Positions 17,600-26,651 of a stretch of 64,000 bases of DNA are shown piece after piece. The translations under genes were made by a program, and so were the position numbers. Position 1 is the first letter of the stretch; each line of letters begins with the position of its first letter. The stretch covers positions 329,865-393,864 of the forward strand of contig NZ_LQXO02000012.1 in assembly GCF_001639065.2 (NCBI RefSeq), written 5' to 3'. The notes beneath the pieces were generated by a model, which ran no database searches, was not told the origin of the DNA, and worked only from the letters and a program-made list of their open reading frames with translations. The DNA is from Vibrio barjaei (lineage in GTDB: Bacteria; Pseudomonadota; Gammaproteobacteria; Enterobacterales; Vibrionaceae).

Positions 17600-18775
17600 A
17601 TGTTTAATGAAGAGCGTCATTTTGAGCAGCCAATTCGTTGGGCAATGGTAGGTGGTGGTCGTGGTAGCCAAATTGGTTACTCTCACCGCAATGCAGCGCA
17701 GCGTGATGGATTGTTTAAGCTGGTAGCGGGTGCGTTTGACCTAGATGCTGATCGTTGTCGCGATTTTGGCGTCAATCTTGGCCTAGACCCAGAGCGTTGT
17801 TACTCAAGTTATAAAGAGTTGTTTGCTCAAGAAGCACAGCGTGAAGATGGCATTCAAGCTGTCTCTATTGCAACGCCAAACTCTACTCACTATGAAATCT
17901 GTAAAGCAGCACTAGAAGCCAAACTTCATGTGGTGTGCGAAAAGCCAATCACCTTCACGACAGAAGAAGCGGAAGAGCTAAAAACTATCGCGGCACAAAA
18001 CAATCGTGTTATCGGTGTGATGTATGGCTATACAGGTTTCCCTATGGTCCAACAGGCGCGTGAAATGGTGCAACGTGGTGACCTTGGTGAGATTCGTGTC
18101 ATCAATATGCAGTTCGCTCACGGCTTCCATAATGAAGAATACGAAAAGAATGACCCAGGTTTGAAATGGCGTGTAAGCCCTGAAGTATCAGGTCCAACTT
18201 ATGTGCTAGGTGACATTGGTACTCATGCGTTTTATCTCAACGAGGTAATGACCGGACTAGAAGTTGATAGCTTGGCATGTATGCGCCAAAGCTTTATCGA
18301 ATCTCGTGCGCCACTCGAAGATAACGCTCACGTAATGATCAAGTTTAAAGGTGGCGCAGTTGGCACGCTTTGGGCATCGGCTGTGAACTCTGGTTCGATG
18401 CATCAACAGAAGATCCGCATTGTTGGTTCTAAAGCATCGATCGAATGGTGGGATGAGTATCCAAACCAACTTCGTTACGAAGTACAAGGTGAAGCACCTC
18501 GCGTACTAGAGCGTGGCATGGGGTACTTGTATCAAGATGCAGAGGGTGTTGCCTCTAACCGTGTTGGTGGTGGTCATGCTGAAGGTTACTTTGAGTCTTG
18601 GGCTAACCTATATCACCGTTTCGCTATGGCATTTGATGCTGCTGACCGTGATGACCAAGAAGCTCTAGCGGGTATTTGGTTCCCTGGTATTGATGCGGGC
18701 ATCGAAGGGGTACGTTTGTGTGAGAAGTGCGTTGAGTCTGCTGACCAAGGCGCGGCTTGGGTTAGCTACAAATAA
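17600..18775 (+). CDS. Gfo/Idh/MocA-family dehydrogenase (inositol/cyclitol dehydrogenase-like)
   Basis: Encodes 391 aa. A Rossmann NAD(P) motif (VGGGRGSQIGYSH, about 17-29), the family CEKP motif (about residue 113-116) and the catalytic GDIGTHAFYLNE segment (about 203-214) are visible. Members of this family oxidise myo-, scyllo- or chiro-inositol or their derivatives. It differs from the canonical IolG in set B by being longer and having a different N-terminus. It could act on another inositol stereoisomer or on an inositol glycoside. Ribosome-binding site AAGGAG. It is 11 bp before iolC. Confidence 0.85.
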   Translation: MFNEERHFEQPIRWAMVGGGRGSQIGYSHRNAAQRDGLFKLVAGAFDLDADRCRDFGVNLGLDPERCYSSYKELFAQEAQREDGIQAVSIATPNSTHYEICKAALEAKLHVVCEKPITFTTEEAEELKTIAAQNNRVIGVMYGYTGFPMVQQAREMVQRGDLGEIRVINMQFAHGFHNEEYEKNDPGLKWRVSPEVSGPTYVLGDIGTHAFYLNEVMTGLEVDSLACMRQSFIESRAPLEDNAHVMIKFKGGAVGTLWASAVNSGSMHQQKIRIVGSKASIEWWDEYPNQLRYEVQGEAPRVLERGMGYLYQDAEGVASNRVGGGHAEGYFESWANLYHRFAMAFDAADRDDQEALAGIWFPGIDAGIEGVRLCEKCVESADQGAAWVSYK

Positions 18776-18786
18776 TAGGAACGACG

Positions 18787-19782
18787 ATGACGAAAATTGC
18801 ATTTCAACATGACAGACCGTTGGATGCCATCGTTTTAGGACGCGCGGGTGTGGATCTATACGCCCGCGAATCAAAAACCGATATGGCGGATTTATCGGGC
18901 TTCAACAAGTTTGTTGGTGGTTCAGCAGCTAATATTGCGGTCGCTGTGAGCAAACTAGGTGGCAAAGTGGGCTTCATTGGTTGTGTCGCTGATGACGCGT
19001 TTGGTGGCTATGTAAAAGGTTACATGTCAGGACAGGGGATCAACCTAGATGGCATGATGACAGACAACTCTGGCTCTCGCACTTCGGTCGCTTTCACTGA
19101 GATGAAACCAAGTGACTGTACGGTCCTTATCTATCGCAATAATGCTTCTGATCTGACGATAAAGCCAGAGCAAATCGACCCTGAATATATCGCAAGCTCA
19201 AAGGTTTTGGTGGTGACAGGTACAGCACTATCTGAGAGTCCAAGTCGTGAAGCTACGCTGATTGCAATGCAACATGCGCGTCGCAGCAACACTTTAGTTG
19301 TCTTGGATGTGGACTACCGTCCTTATTCATGGCGCACCGATACTGATGCTTCTATCTACTATGGTATCGCGTCGAGCCTGTCCGATATCGTGATCGGTAA
19401 TCGTGAAGAATTCGACATGATGGAAACGGTGATTGCACCGGGCAATAAGGACGACGATGCTACGGCAGAACGCTTTATGCGCGACAACACCCAGATTGTG
19501 GTGATAAAGGCTGGTGAGTTTGGTTCGAAAGTGTATTGCCGTGATGGCTCTAAGTTCCAACAAGGCATCTTCCGAGTTGAAGTGAATAAGCCATTTGGCT
19601 CTGGTGACTCCTTTGCAGGTGGCTTGATTTGGACCTTAGTGAATGGTGGCACACTGCAAGAAGGCGTGAGAAATGGATCTGCTGCGGCTGCGATTAATGT
19701 CAGTGGTGATAGCTGTACCGAAGCTATGCCAACGAAAGAGCAGCTTTTTGATTTTATTGAGACAAGAAACCAAGGTGTTTAG
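18787..19782 (+). CDS. iolC: 5-dehydro-2-deoxygluconokinase (stand-alone IolC)
   Basis: Encodes 331 aa of the PfkB (ribokinase) family. IolC phosphorylates 2-deoxy-5-keto-gluconate. Features: the N-terminal GRAGVDLYARE block (about 17-27) and GGSAANIAVAVSKLGG (about 41-56) that contact sugar, and the ATP/catalytic motif GSGDSFAGGLIW (about 274-285) with the base aspartate. This copy lacks the DUF2090 extension present in the second IolC (30851). Starts 11 bp after the Gfo gene with AGGAA as ribosome-binding site. Confidence 0.9.
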   Translation: MTKIAFQHDRPLDAIVLGRAGVDLYARESKTDMADLSGFNKFVGGSAANIAVAVSKLGGKVGFIGCVADDAFGGYVKGYMSGQGINLDGMMTDNSGSRTSVAFTEMKPSDCTVLIYRNNASDLTIKPEQIDPEYIASSKVLVVTGTALSESPSREATLIAMQHARRSNTLVVLDVDYRPYSWRTDTDASIYYGIASSLSDIVIGNREEFDMMETVIAPGNKDDDATAERFMRDNTQIVVIKAGEFGSKVYCRDGSKFQQGIFRVEVNKPFGSGDSFAGGLIWTLVNGGTLQEGVRNGSAAAAINVSGDSCTEAMPTKEQLFDFIETRNQGV

Positions 19783-19821
19783 TGGCATCGATTGATGTGA
19801 TTGAAGACAGTATTTAGTCTC

Positions 19822-19884
19822 CCGGGCCGGTATTTCGACCTCAGATACTCGCGAAAATACACTCCATCGTGGCCCGGTTTTTTT
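19822..19884 (+). terminator. Terminator/attenuator between iolC and the iolB-like gene
   Basis: CCGGGCC at 19822-19828 pairs with GGCCCGG at 19871-19877, and seven T follow. The closed loop is long (42 bases) and contains further pairing. It probably splits or attenuates the set A transcript. Confidence 0.65.
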
Positions 19885-19948
19885 ATTAATGAACAAGTTT
19901 AGGGATTTGAAACTGCGCTCAAAGAAAAGAGCAGTGAGGAGAAAGAAT

Positions 19949-20818
19949 ATGGGTAAACACATACCACCCTACGATAATAAAAATGAACCCATTGTAGGTA
20001 TTAATGATGAAGTCACACCTTTGTGTTATTTCAACCAAGTTTGTTTGACTCAAGGCGGCACATTCAACCATGAGGTTGAAGGGTATGAGTCTGTCATCGT
20101 GTTGGCTGGTGGCACTTGTAGCGTTTCAGTGACTAATGGGCAAGACACCCAAGTGTTCGACAACATTGGTAAACGTGCGTCAGTATGGGACGGCAATCCA
20201 GAAGCGGTTTATGTTCCACTTGGCTACACAGCGCAAATAGAGTGTGTCAGCGAGAATGCCGACATCATGATTGCTGGCGGTAAGTTTGAAGCGTCACTCG
20301 AACCGTTCTGCGTTCGTGAAGAGAATGTCGATATCGTTCAATACGGTTCAGACGACACCAAAACGCACCGCAAAATCAAGCATGTTCTTGGCCAATCAAA
20401 TGCGGACAAACGCGGTCGTTTACTAGTCAGTGAATTGTTTACGGTCGGCGCAGGTGGTTGGTCAGGTTTCCCTCCACATAAGCATGATGAAGACCGTGTA
20501 AAAGAAGATGGCAGCCGCGAAACGTTATACGAAGAAGTGTACCAGTTCCGTTTTAACCCTGATTTCGGTTTTGGTGCCCAGTTCTTGTATGAACATGAAG
20601 ATGACCATGGCCCGGTTTATCACGTTAAAACAGGCTCAGTAATTGCTATCGACAAAGGTTACCACCCAAGTGTGGCAGCGCCGGGCTATGAGATGTATTA
20701 CTTCACCATTATTGTTGGGAAGACTGACAAATCTCTGATTCAACATTTTGACCCTCACCATGAATATCAAGTGAATACCATTCCAGGTATCAAAGATATG
20801 ATTGCGAAGTTCAAATAG
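19949..20818 (+). CDS. IolB/KduI-family cupin, divergent 5-deoxy-glucuronate isomerase-like
   Basis: Encodes about 289 aa. The IolB family isomerises 5-deoxy-glucuronate to 2-deoxy-5-keto-gluconate. The metal-site cupin motif FPPHKHDED (about residue 177) and the glutamate in LYEEVYQFRF match IolB, as does the late GYHPSVAAPGYEMYYFTIIVG motif. It is clearly diverged from the canonical IolB in set B (23630), which keeps the MSYLL N-terminus and LEETYYH motif. The start at 19949 has GAGGAG seven bases upstream. A frame open to 19889 adds a basic stretch unlikely to be translated. It may act on a different substrate. Confidence 0.83.
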   Translation: MGKHIPPYDNKNEPIVGINDEVTPLCYFNQVCLTQGGTFNHEVEGYESVIVLAGGTCSVSVTNGQDTQVFDNIGKRASVWDGNPEAVYVPLGYTAQIECVSENADIMIAGGKFEASLEPFCVREENVDIVQYGSDDTKTHRKIKHVLGQSNADKRGRLLVSELFTVGAGGWSGFPPHKHDEDRVKEDGSRETLYEEVYQFRFNPDFGFGAQFLYEHEDDHGPVYHVKTGSVIAIDKGYHPSVAAPGYEMYYFTIIVGKTDKSLIQHFDPHHEYQVNTIPGIKDMIAKFK

Positions 20819-20828
20819 GAGACAAAGC

Positions 20829-21656
20829 ATGTTAGTGAATCTTAATGATCTATTACCTGATGCGGCGGCTTCTGATTATTCAGTACCTTGCTTTAATATT
20901 TTCGGTTTCGAAGACGCAAGAGCAGTGGTAGAAGCGGCGGAAGAAGTTGGTAAGCCTGTCATTCTGGCTTGTAATAAAGACGTAGTTGATTTTTATGGTG
21001 TGGAAACCGCTGCGGCGATGTTCCTCAACCTCGCTCACAAGAGCAGCGTACCGGTCTGCCTACATTTGGACCATACTTATGAAGAAGACATTGTCTATCG
21101 TGCGCTTAAAGCGGGTTTCAGCTCGGTTATGTTTGATGGTTCTCAACTTACTTTGGATGAAAACATCGCTCGCACAAAAAAAGTGGTCGAAGTGGCTCAC
21201 GCACTGGGTGCGTCTGTAGAAGGTGAAATTGGCTCAGTACCCTACGAAGAGGGACGTGACCATATCAAATCTATCTATACTGAGCCCGAGGATGCTGCTA
21301 GATTTGCCCAAGAAAGTGGCGTTGACTGTGTAGCAATTTCTGTGGGTAATATTCATCGTTTGACCGAGCCAACTTGTACTATCGACTTTGGGCGTTTAGA
21401 TCGTATTGCCAATGAGGTAACGGTACCTTTAGTCATTCACGGAACGAGCGGTATTCGCGATGAAGACATGCTTAAATTGAAACAGAGTCGCGTATCAAAA
21501 TTCAATATCGGTACCTGCTTGCGTCAAGCTCTTGGTCACAACTTGCGCGGTTATATGAATGATGAACCGCAGAAATTTGATCGAATCTACTTTATGCAGA
21601 AAGCAATGCCGTATGTTAAGCAAGAAGCGATTCGCAACTTTGAGTTATTATCATAA
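20829..21656 (+). CDS. iolJ: Class II aldolase, IolJ-like (6-phospho-5-dehydro-2-deoxygluconate aldolase)
   Basis: Encodes 275 aa of the fructose-bisphosphate aldolase class II family. In inositol catabolism IolJ splits 2-deoxy-5-keto-gluconate-6-P into dihydroxyacetone phosphate and malonate semialdehyde. Zinc-site histidines are in CLHLDHTYEEDI (about residue 80), ISVGNIHR and VIHGTSGI (about 203). The start at 20829 has AGGAG upstream and lies 10 bp after the iolB-like stop. Other class II aldolases (tagatose/fructose type) look similar, so the specific role rests on its place in the iol operon. Confidence 0.84.
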   Translation: MLVNLNDLLPDAAASDYSVPCFNIFGFEDARAVVEAAEEVGKPVILACNKDVVDFYGVETAAAMFLNLAHKSSVPVCLHLDHTYEEDIVYRALKAGFSSVMFDGSQLTLDENIARTKKVVEVAHALGASVEGEIGSVPYEEGRDHIKSIYTEPEDAARFAQESGVDCVAISVGNIHRLTEPTCTIDFGRLDRIANEVTVPLVIHGTSGIRDEDMLKLKQSRVSKFNIGTCLRQALGHNLRGYMNDEPQKFDRIYFMQKAMPYVKQEAIRNFELLS

Positions 21657-21662
21657 AATAGA

Positions 21663-21689
21663 GTCCCCAACCTAATTTGGGAAGGGGAC
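21663..21689 (+). other. Intercistronic hairpin after the aldolase gene
   Basis: GTCCCC pairs with GGGGAC around an inner CC/GG stem; no T-run. Third hairpin of this kind in the set A operon. Confidence 0.5.
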
Positions 21690-21732
21690 CGGTTGACTAT
21701 TTATTGCGTTCGAATAGGAGTGCGTTATCACT

Positions 21733-22566
21733 ATGGATGTAGAAGTAAAAGTACCCGCTGATTTAGATTCGTTACGCGAACTTATCGTGAAACGCTATGA
21801 CGGCCTGAGCAGTAGGCTGCAGCAGGTAGCCGACTTTGTCATGGAACAGCCAATGCTGGTCGCCGTAGAAACCATGGCAACCATCGCCCAACAAGCTAAT
21901 GTACCGCTGTCGACACTAAGTCGATTCTCCAATGCGATGGGCTTCGATGGCTTTACGTCTATGCAGATACTGTTTAGAGATCAGTATTTGAATCGCCCAA
22001 GAGACTACAAAGAGCGTGTTCGTAAAGCTCGTGAGATGGAAGATGTACCACACGATTCACCACAAGCCATCTTTCAAGATTTTGGTGATGCCAATATTGA
22101 GGCGCTTGAACAACTTCAAGTTATGGTGTCGCCACAGAAATTGGAACGTGCCGTAGCCATGCTTGAAGGGGCTGAAACCATCTACATTCAAGGGATGCGC
22201 CGAGCTTACCCAGTGGCGTTCTACCTCTGGTACGCGTTAATGAAATCGGATAACAACGTTGTGCTCTTAGATGATCACGGTGGCATGTTGTCACCCATGA
22301 CGCGTCGTATGAACGAAAACGATGTGCTGTTCACGGTGACATTCAACCCTTACGCGCAAGAGACCAGTGACCTAATTGACGAAGCATACAAAAAGAACGT
22401 GCCTATTATCGCCATTACCGACAATCAGATGACACCTCAAGGCAGTAAGATGGAAGTGTGTTTTGAAGTACAAGAGGGCGAGGTGATGGGGTTCCGTTCG
22501 TTGAGTAGTTCAATGTATCTCGCTCAGACATTAGCGGTTAGCTTGATGTGCCGCGAAGTGAATTAA
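21733..22566 (+). CDS. RpiR-family regulator (set A, IolR-like)
   Basis: Encodes 277 aa. The N-terminal helix-turn-helix (about residues 15-90, with VETMATIAQQANVPLSTLSRFSNAMGFDGF) is followed by a SIS sugar-phosphate-sensing domain (about 125-260; IQGMRRAYPVAFYLWYALM). RpiR proteins called IolR repress inositol genes and respond to pathway intermediates. It closes the set A operon and is the likely reader of the TGAAAAAT/ATTTTTCA sites at 14239-14513 (inference). The AGGAG motif is 12 bases from the ATG, which is rather far, so translation may be weak. The second RpiR gene is at 25604. Confidence 0.88.
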   Translation: MDVEVKVPADLDSLRELIVKRYDGLSSRLQQVADFVMEQPMLVAVETMATIAQQANVPLSTLSRFSNAMGFDGFTSMQILFRDQYLNRPRDYKERVRKAREMEDVPHDSPQAIFQDFGDANIEALEQLQVMVSPQKLERAVAMLEGAETIYIQGMRRAYPVAFYLWYALMKSDNNVVLLDDHGGMLSPMTRRMNENDVLFTVTFNPYAQETSDLIDEAYKKNVPIIAITDNQMTPQGSKMEVCFEVQEGEVMGFRSLSSSMYLAQTLAVSLMCREVN

Positions 22567-22664
22567 CCACAATTAATGAACATCCAGACTATTAAAGAGT
22601 AAGCCTTGTAAAGCTGATGCAACAAGGCTTAGCTTCTTGTTGCCAAAATTCAAGGAGATCCACT

Positions 22665-23489
22665 ATGCGTTATGCTTTACATGGAATGTGTTCACTCCAC
22701 AGCAATATTATTTCAGACATTCGTTTAGCTCATGATACTGGGTATCAAGGGTTAGAAATCCACACCGAAAAGCTCTGGCGCTACATTAAAGCCGGCTTAT
22801 CCGCAGAGCAATTTAAACAGCGTTTAGATCATTTCAACATAGAGCCTACAGCCATCGATATTATTGGCGCCATCGAAGTGACGGATAAAGCGTCGAAAGC
22901 TCAATTGTTCCAAGATGCAGAAGTGTTGTGTCAGTTCGCTCAGCAAATAGGTGCACCTACCATTCAACTTAATGCCTTTGAAGCATTGAACGGACTCACT
23001 TTAGAGCAAAATATTGAGCTCACAGCTCAAAATGTGCGTTCGATTGCGGATATAGGTAAAGATTACGGTATTCGCTTTCAATATGAAGGCGCAGCATGGA
23101 CCCCTATTGCTTCGCTCAATGATTACTATCGTTTGTTAGATGCTGTAGGGCGCGACAACTTTGGTTTTGTTCTCGACACCTGGCATTTTTGGGCATGCCG
23201 AGGCGCAAGTCTCGAACAAATCGCCAGCATTGATCCCTCGCTTATCTACAACGTCCATATTTCAGATGGTACTCGCCCTGAAGAAGGAGTCGTTTGGCCG
23301 GACGAAAGAGAGTTACGTGGTCACTTTATTGGGCAAGGTGATATTCCTTTGTCTGAGTGGGTTGATGCCATCCAGTCTACGGGTTACCAAGGCTTCTATT
23401 CGGGCGAATATCTAAATGATCAAATGTGGGAGCAAGATTATTACGATGTCGCTACCAAGATGCTTAAAGGTATGAAAGCTCTGTTCTAA
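22665..23489 (+). CDS. Sugar phosphate isomerase/epimerase family protein (IolI/IolH-like)
   Basis: Encodes about 274 aa with a xylose-isomerase-like TIM barrel. The start at 22665 (MRYALHG) has AAGGAG upstream. A frame back to 22617 lacks support. Metal-site motifs are visible: GLEIHTEKLW (about 33-42), LQYEGAAW-like FQYEGAAWTP, VLDTWHFWACRG (about 167-178), YNVHISDGTRP and YSGEY near the C-terminus. Genes of this type in iol clusters encode inosose isomerase (IolI) or IolH. The exact reaction is not certain. It lies between set A and set B on the plus strand. Confidence 0.8.
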   Translation: MRYALHGMCSLHSNIISDIRLAHDTGYQGLEIHTEKLWRYIKAGLSAEQFKQRLDHFNIEPTAIDIIGAIEVTDKASKAQLFQDAEVLCQFAQQIGAPTIQLNAFEALNGLTLEQNIELTAQNVRSIADIGKDYGIRFQYEGAAWTPIASLNDYYRLLDAVGRDNFGFVLDTWHFWACRGASLEQIASIDPSLIYNVHISDGTRPEEGVVWPDERELRGHFIGQGDIPLSEWVDAIQSTGYQGFYSGEYLNDQMWEQDYYDVATKMLKGMKALF

Positions 23490-23555
23490 GCAAATGATAT
23501 GTCCACTTAACGGTTAAATATTCTCCGTATTAAGTGGACTTTGTTGTCTATGTCA

Positions 23556-23599
23556 CGAAATAAATATTCCATATAAATATAATTGAATTAAACATTTCA
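23556..23599. promoter_or_regulatory. Two candidate RpiR operators upstream of iolB-iolG
   Basis: CGAAATAAATATTCCA at 23556-23571 and TGAATTAAACATTTCA at 23584-23599 resemble the clean site TGAAATAAATATTTCA upstream of iolC2 (30812). They lie 30-75 bp before the iolB start. Probable operators of the set B regulator. Confidence 0.55.
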
Positions 23600-23629
23600 T
23601 AAGGCCTCATTGGCAATGGAGCGCTCCCA

Positions 23630-24460
23630 ATGTCTTATCTACTTTCTAAGTATTCTAAATCATCTCCTGATTCCCGTGTTCAATCGATTACGCCAGAGCG
23701 TGCAAATTGGCAATACGTTGGCTTTTCAGTTTATGAGATCGAAAAAGGGGAGGTGTTAATGCTTGCTCAAACGGCTACCGAGAAGTGTTTAGTCTTGGTG
23801 TCGGGAAGAGCAACTGTGACAGTTAATAATCAGGTATTTAGTAATATTGGTGAACGTATGTCGCCATTCGAAAAAGATGAAAATCAACAGCGTATTAAGC
23901 CACATTCAGTGTATGTCGCGCCCCAACAGAGTGTTCACGTACTGGCCGAAACGGATTTGGAACTGGCGGTTTGCGAAGCGCCAAGTGAAGGCAGTTTTCC
24001 GACTCGTCATATCGCCCCTCAAGATGTTGATGCTGAAAACCGAGGTAAGCGACAGAACCAAAGGTACGTACACAATATTCTCCCAGATAACAAACTCGCG
24101 GACAGCCTGCTCGTTGTCGAGGTCTTTACTGAAGAGGGCTGTACGAGTTCTTATCCTAGCCATAAACACGACCAAGATATCGACGGCCAAGAAACCTATT
24201 TAGAAGAAACTTATTATCATCGCTTAGACCCGACTCAAGGCTTTTGTATGCAGCGCGTGTACACCGATGATAGGGAATTAGATGAGTGCATGGCGGTGTA
24301 TGACAAAGACGTGGTCATGGTGCCAAAAGGTTACCACCCTGTAGCTACCATGGCAGGCTATGACAGCTATTACCTGAATGTAATGGCCGGACCTAAGCGC
24401 AAATGGCTGTTCAGTTGGGAGGGGCCTCATGCATGGATTAATTCTGAGGACTACATGTAA
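23630..24460 (+). CDS. iolB: 5-deoxy-glucuronate isomerase (canonical IolB)
   Basis: Encodes 276 aa. IolB converts 5-deoxy-D-glucuronate to 2-deoxy-5-keto-D-gluconate. The whole protein follows the canonical IolB pattern: MSYLL start, RYVHNILPD, LLVVEVFTEEG, SSYPSHKHDQD with the cupin metal histidines, YLEETYYHRLDP, MQRVYTDDRELDE, VVMVPKGYHPV and YYLNVMAGPKRKW. It is followed after a short gap by iolG, probably in one operon. Two candidate RpiR operators are upstream. The second, divergent family member is at 19949. Confidence 0.94.
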   Translation: MSYLLSKYSKSSPDSRVQSITPERANWQYVGFSVYEIEKGEVLMLAQTATEKCLVLVSGRATVTVNNQVFSNIGERMSPFEKDENQQRIKPHSVYVAPQQSVHVLAETDLELAVCEAPSEGSFPTRHIAPQDVDAENRGKRQNQRYVHNILPDNKLADSLLVVEVFTEEGCTSSYPSHKHDQDIDGQETYLEETYYHRLDPTQGFCMQRVYTDDRELDECMAVYDKDVVMVPKGYHPVATMAGYDSYYLNVMAGPKRKWLFSWEGPHAWINSEDYM

Positions 24461-24573
24461 TCGCGATGAGTGTCATATGGCTACCTACTGAAACCATGCC
24501 GCTCATGAGCAACTTATTCTGGTTTGACTCACCATCGAGTTGGACTAACGACAAGCAAAGGAAGGAGTGCAGA

Positions 24574-25557
24574 ATGTATAATATCGCGCTGTTTGGAGCT
24601 GGGCGCATTGGGCAAGTTCATGCTGTGAACATTGCCAATCACCCTGAAACTAACTTGTATTCGGTGATTGACCCTTATGATGTCAATGCCAATCTTTTAT
24701 GCGACCAATATGGTGCTAAACGTCAATCTATTGAAGAAGCAATGGCTGACACAAGTGTTGATGCGGTATGTATTTGCTCCGCTACCGATACTCACGCTGA
24801 TTTGATTGAACTGGGCGCGAAAGCAGGTAAAACGATCTTCTGCGAAAAGCCGATCGACCTCGACTCAAGCCGAGTTCGTGATTGCTTGGGTGTTGTTGAA
24901 CAATATAAGGTGCCTTTACTTGTCGGTTTTAATCGCCGTTTTGACCCTCACTTTGCAAACCTGAAACAACGCGTGGTAGAAGGTGAAGTGGGTGAGCCTG
25001 CGACACTGACGATTACCTCTCGCGACCCAGAACCGCCACCTGCGGAATACAGTAAAGTATCTGGTGGCATGTTCCGTGATATGACAATCCACGATCTTGA
25101 TATGGCGAGATTCATTTTGGGTGAAGATCCAGTCTCAGTGACTGCTCATGGCAGTTGTAAAATAGACCCTGAGATCGGAAAGGCAGGTGACATTGATACT
25201 GGAGTGATTGTATTGAACTTTGCGTCTGGTGCAATCGCTACGATTCAGAATAGTCGTAAGTCTGGTTACGGCTACGATCAGCGTATTGAACTGCACGGCG
25301 AAAAAGGCATGCTTCAAGCGGAAAACGTCCGTGAGAACCTGATAAATATGACCTCTGAGCAAGGAGTAGAATGCGCGAAACCACTACATTTCTTCTTAGA
25401 GAGATATAAAGAGGCGTATATTGCTGAGTGGCAACACTTCGTAGACATTCTTAATGGTGGTAAGCCTAATTGTTCCGGTATCGATGGCGAGTTTGCACTG
25501 CGTTTAGCAGACGCCGCAATTGAGTCAATGAATAGCAAGCGAACGGTCTTTATCTAG
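24574..25557 (+). CDS. iolG: Inositol 2-dehydrogenase
   Basis: Encodes about 327 aa of the Gfo/Idh/MocA family. IolG oxidises myo-inositol to 2-keto-myo-inositol with NAD, the first step of the pathway. Features: ALFGAGRIGQVHA (about residues 5-17, NAD fold), CEKPIDLD (about 90-97) and the catalytic GGMFRDMTIHDLDMAR segment (about 161-176) with the conserved lysine/aspartate/histidine set. The start at 24574 has AAGGAAGGAG upstream. A frame back to 24466 adds residues not seen in the family. Length is typical. Ends at a strong bidirectional terminator. Confidence 0.93.
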   Translation: MYNIALFGAGRIGQVHAVNIANHPETNLYSVIDPYDVNANLLCDQYGAKRQSIEEAMADTSVDAVCICSATDTHADLIELGAKAGKTIFCEKPIDLDSSRVRDCLGVVEQYKVPLLVGFNRRFDPHFANLKQRVVEGEVGEPATLTITSRDPEPPPAEYSKVSGGMFRDMTIHDLDMARFILGEDPVSVTAHGSCKIDPEIGKAGDIDTGVIVLNFASGAIATIQNSRKSGYGYDQRIELHGEKGMLQAENVRENLINMTSEQGVECAKPLHFFLERYKEAYIAEWQHFVDILNGGKPNCSGIDGEFALRLADAAIESMNSKRTVFI

Positions 25558-25573
25558 TTCTTGACGATGTCAT

Positions 25574-25605
25574 AAAAACAGCGCCCAATTTAGGGCGCTG
25601 TTTTT
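25574..25605. terminator. Bidirectional terminator between iolG and rpiR
   Basis: A 13-bp stem, AAAAACAGCGCCC/GGGCGCTGTTTTT, with loop AATTTA. The right arm overlaps the stop codon of the convergent RpiR gene. T-runs are present on both strands. Confidence 0.92.
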
Positions 25606-26434
25606 ATTCGTGTTCGTTATTAATCGCCATGGCAACGGCAATACTCTGAACCAAACATAGCGAAGCGGATTGAGAGCGAAAGGCGTCCACTTTGGCTTCT
25701 TTGATGACGAAACTGACATCGCTAAAAGCGGCGAGGGGGCTGACCTGACTATCGGTTATCACTATCTGCTTCGCACCTGCTTTGGAAGCCACTTCACTTA
25801 GGGCGACGGTTTCATTGGCATAAGGACTAAAGCTGATGGCAACAATGGCATCGTTTGGACCAATCATGCTCAGTTGTTCTTCGTACATTCCCCCGAGGCC
25901 ATCAATCAGAAATGCACGTTTGTTTAAATGACGTAGTGCATAAGTGAAGTAGGAAGCCACGCTAAAAGAGCGGCGTAAGCCAATTAGATAGATGTTTTCA
26001 CAGCTCTGTAGAATATCGATAGCACTATTAAGATCGTGCTCTGAGGTTTGGTTTGCCAGGAAATTCATGGCTTGTGAGTTAGCGTTGGCAAACTCTTGAA
26101 GTATCTGTTTTGGGCTTTCAGGTGCTAATGGTTCTGTGTGTAGCTGCTTGTGGATTCTTGCTCGATCGGTATAGCTTGAGGTTTCTTCAACGATTTTGTT
26201 ACGAAATAACTGTTTCATCTCATTAAAGCCACTAAAACCAAATGCGCTGGCAAACCGAATTAAGGTAGAAGGTGGAACTTCGGCTTTCTGTGCAATGATA
26301 GCAACAGTTTCAAGTGCGATATCATTTGGGTTATCAAGCACATATTTTGCTACTTGTTGAAGTCGTTTACTTAAGCCGGAATATTCTAAACGTATTTGTT
26401 CTTGTAGTTCACTTAATGTAGCAGCCGCTATCAT
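25604..26434 (-). CDS. RpiR-family regulator (set B)
   Basis: Encodes 276 aa. The HTH domain spans about residues 10-85 (LETVAIIAQKAEVPPSTLIRFASAFGFSGF) and the SIS domain about 125-260 (YLIGLRRSFSVASYFTYAL...). It is a paralog of the RpiR protein at 21733 with clear divergence in the recognition helix region (PPSTLIRF versus PLSTLSRF). A palindrome TGAAATATTTGTTTCA lies upstream of its start, suggesting autoregulation. It probably controls set B (iolB-iolG, ABC transporter, iolC2-mmsA), which all have similar sites. Confidence 0.88.
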   Translation of the reverse strand: MIAAATLSELQEQIRLEYSGLSKRLQQVAKYVLDNPNDIALETVAIIAQKAEVPPSTLIRFASAFGFSGFNEMKQLFRNKIVEETSSYTDRARIHKQLHTEPLAPESPKQILQEFANANSQAMNFLANQTSEHDLNSAIDILQSCENIYLIGLRRSFSVASYFTYALRHLNKRAFLIDGLGGMYEEQLSMIGPNDAIVAISFSPYANETVALSEVASKAGAKQIVITDSQVSPLAAFSDVSFVIKEAKVDAFRSQSASLCLVQSIAVAMAINNEHE

Positions 26435-26496
26435 AGAGTTCTCCGAAAGCCAAAATCAAAGGATAGATGTACAAAATACCTCATTTTATAAGGGTT

Positions 26497-26512
26497 TGAA
26501 ATATTTGTTTCA
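26497..26512. promoter_or_regulatory. Candidate operator upstream of the set B RpiR gene
   Basis: TGAAATATTTGTTTCA, a 16-bp imperfect palindrome with TGAAA/TTTCA arms, about 65 bp upstream of the start at 26434. It matches the site type at 30812 and 23556-23599. Confidence 0.6.
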
Positions 26513-26532
26513 TTGAGGATGTGCTAAGGAAG

Positions 26533-26559
26533 AAAAACGCGCCTTGTAAAAAGACGCGA
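26533..26559 (-). terminator. Probable terminator of the inositol ABC operon
   Basis: On the minus strand an imperfect CGCGTC...GGCGCG stem is followed by TTTTTCTT. Further pairing (CGAGGC with GCCTCG) lies between this and the permease stop. The stem is weaker than others in the window. Confidence 0.5.
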
Positions 26560-26651
26560 TGAGCCAAACCGAGAGCGACTATACCGAGGCATCCAAGGTA
26601 TCCTAGATAAGAGCCGCCTCGTACCCTACTCAAAGTTATTCTGTAGTTGCA

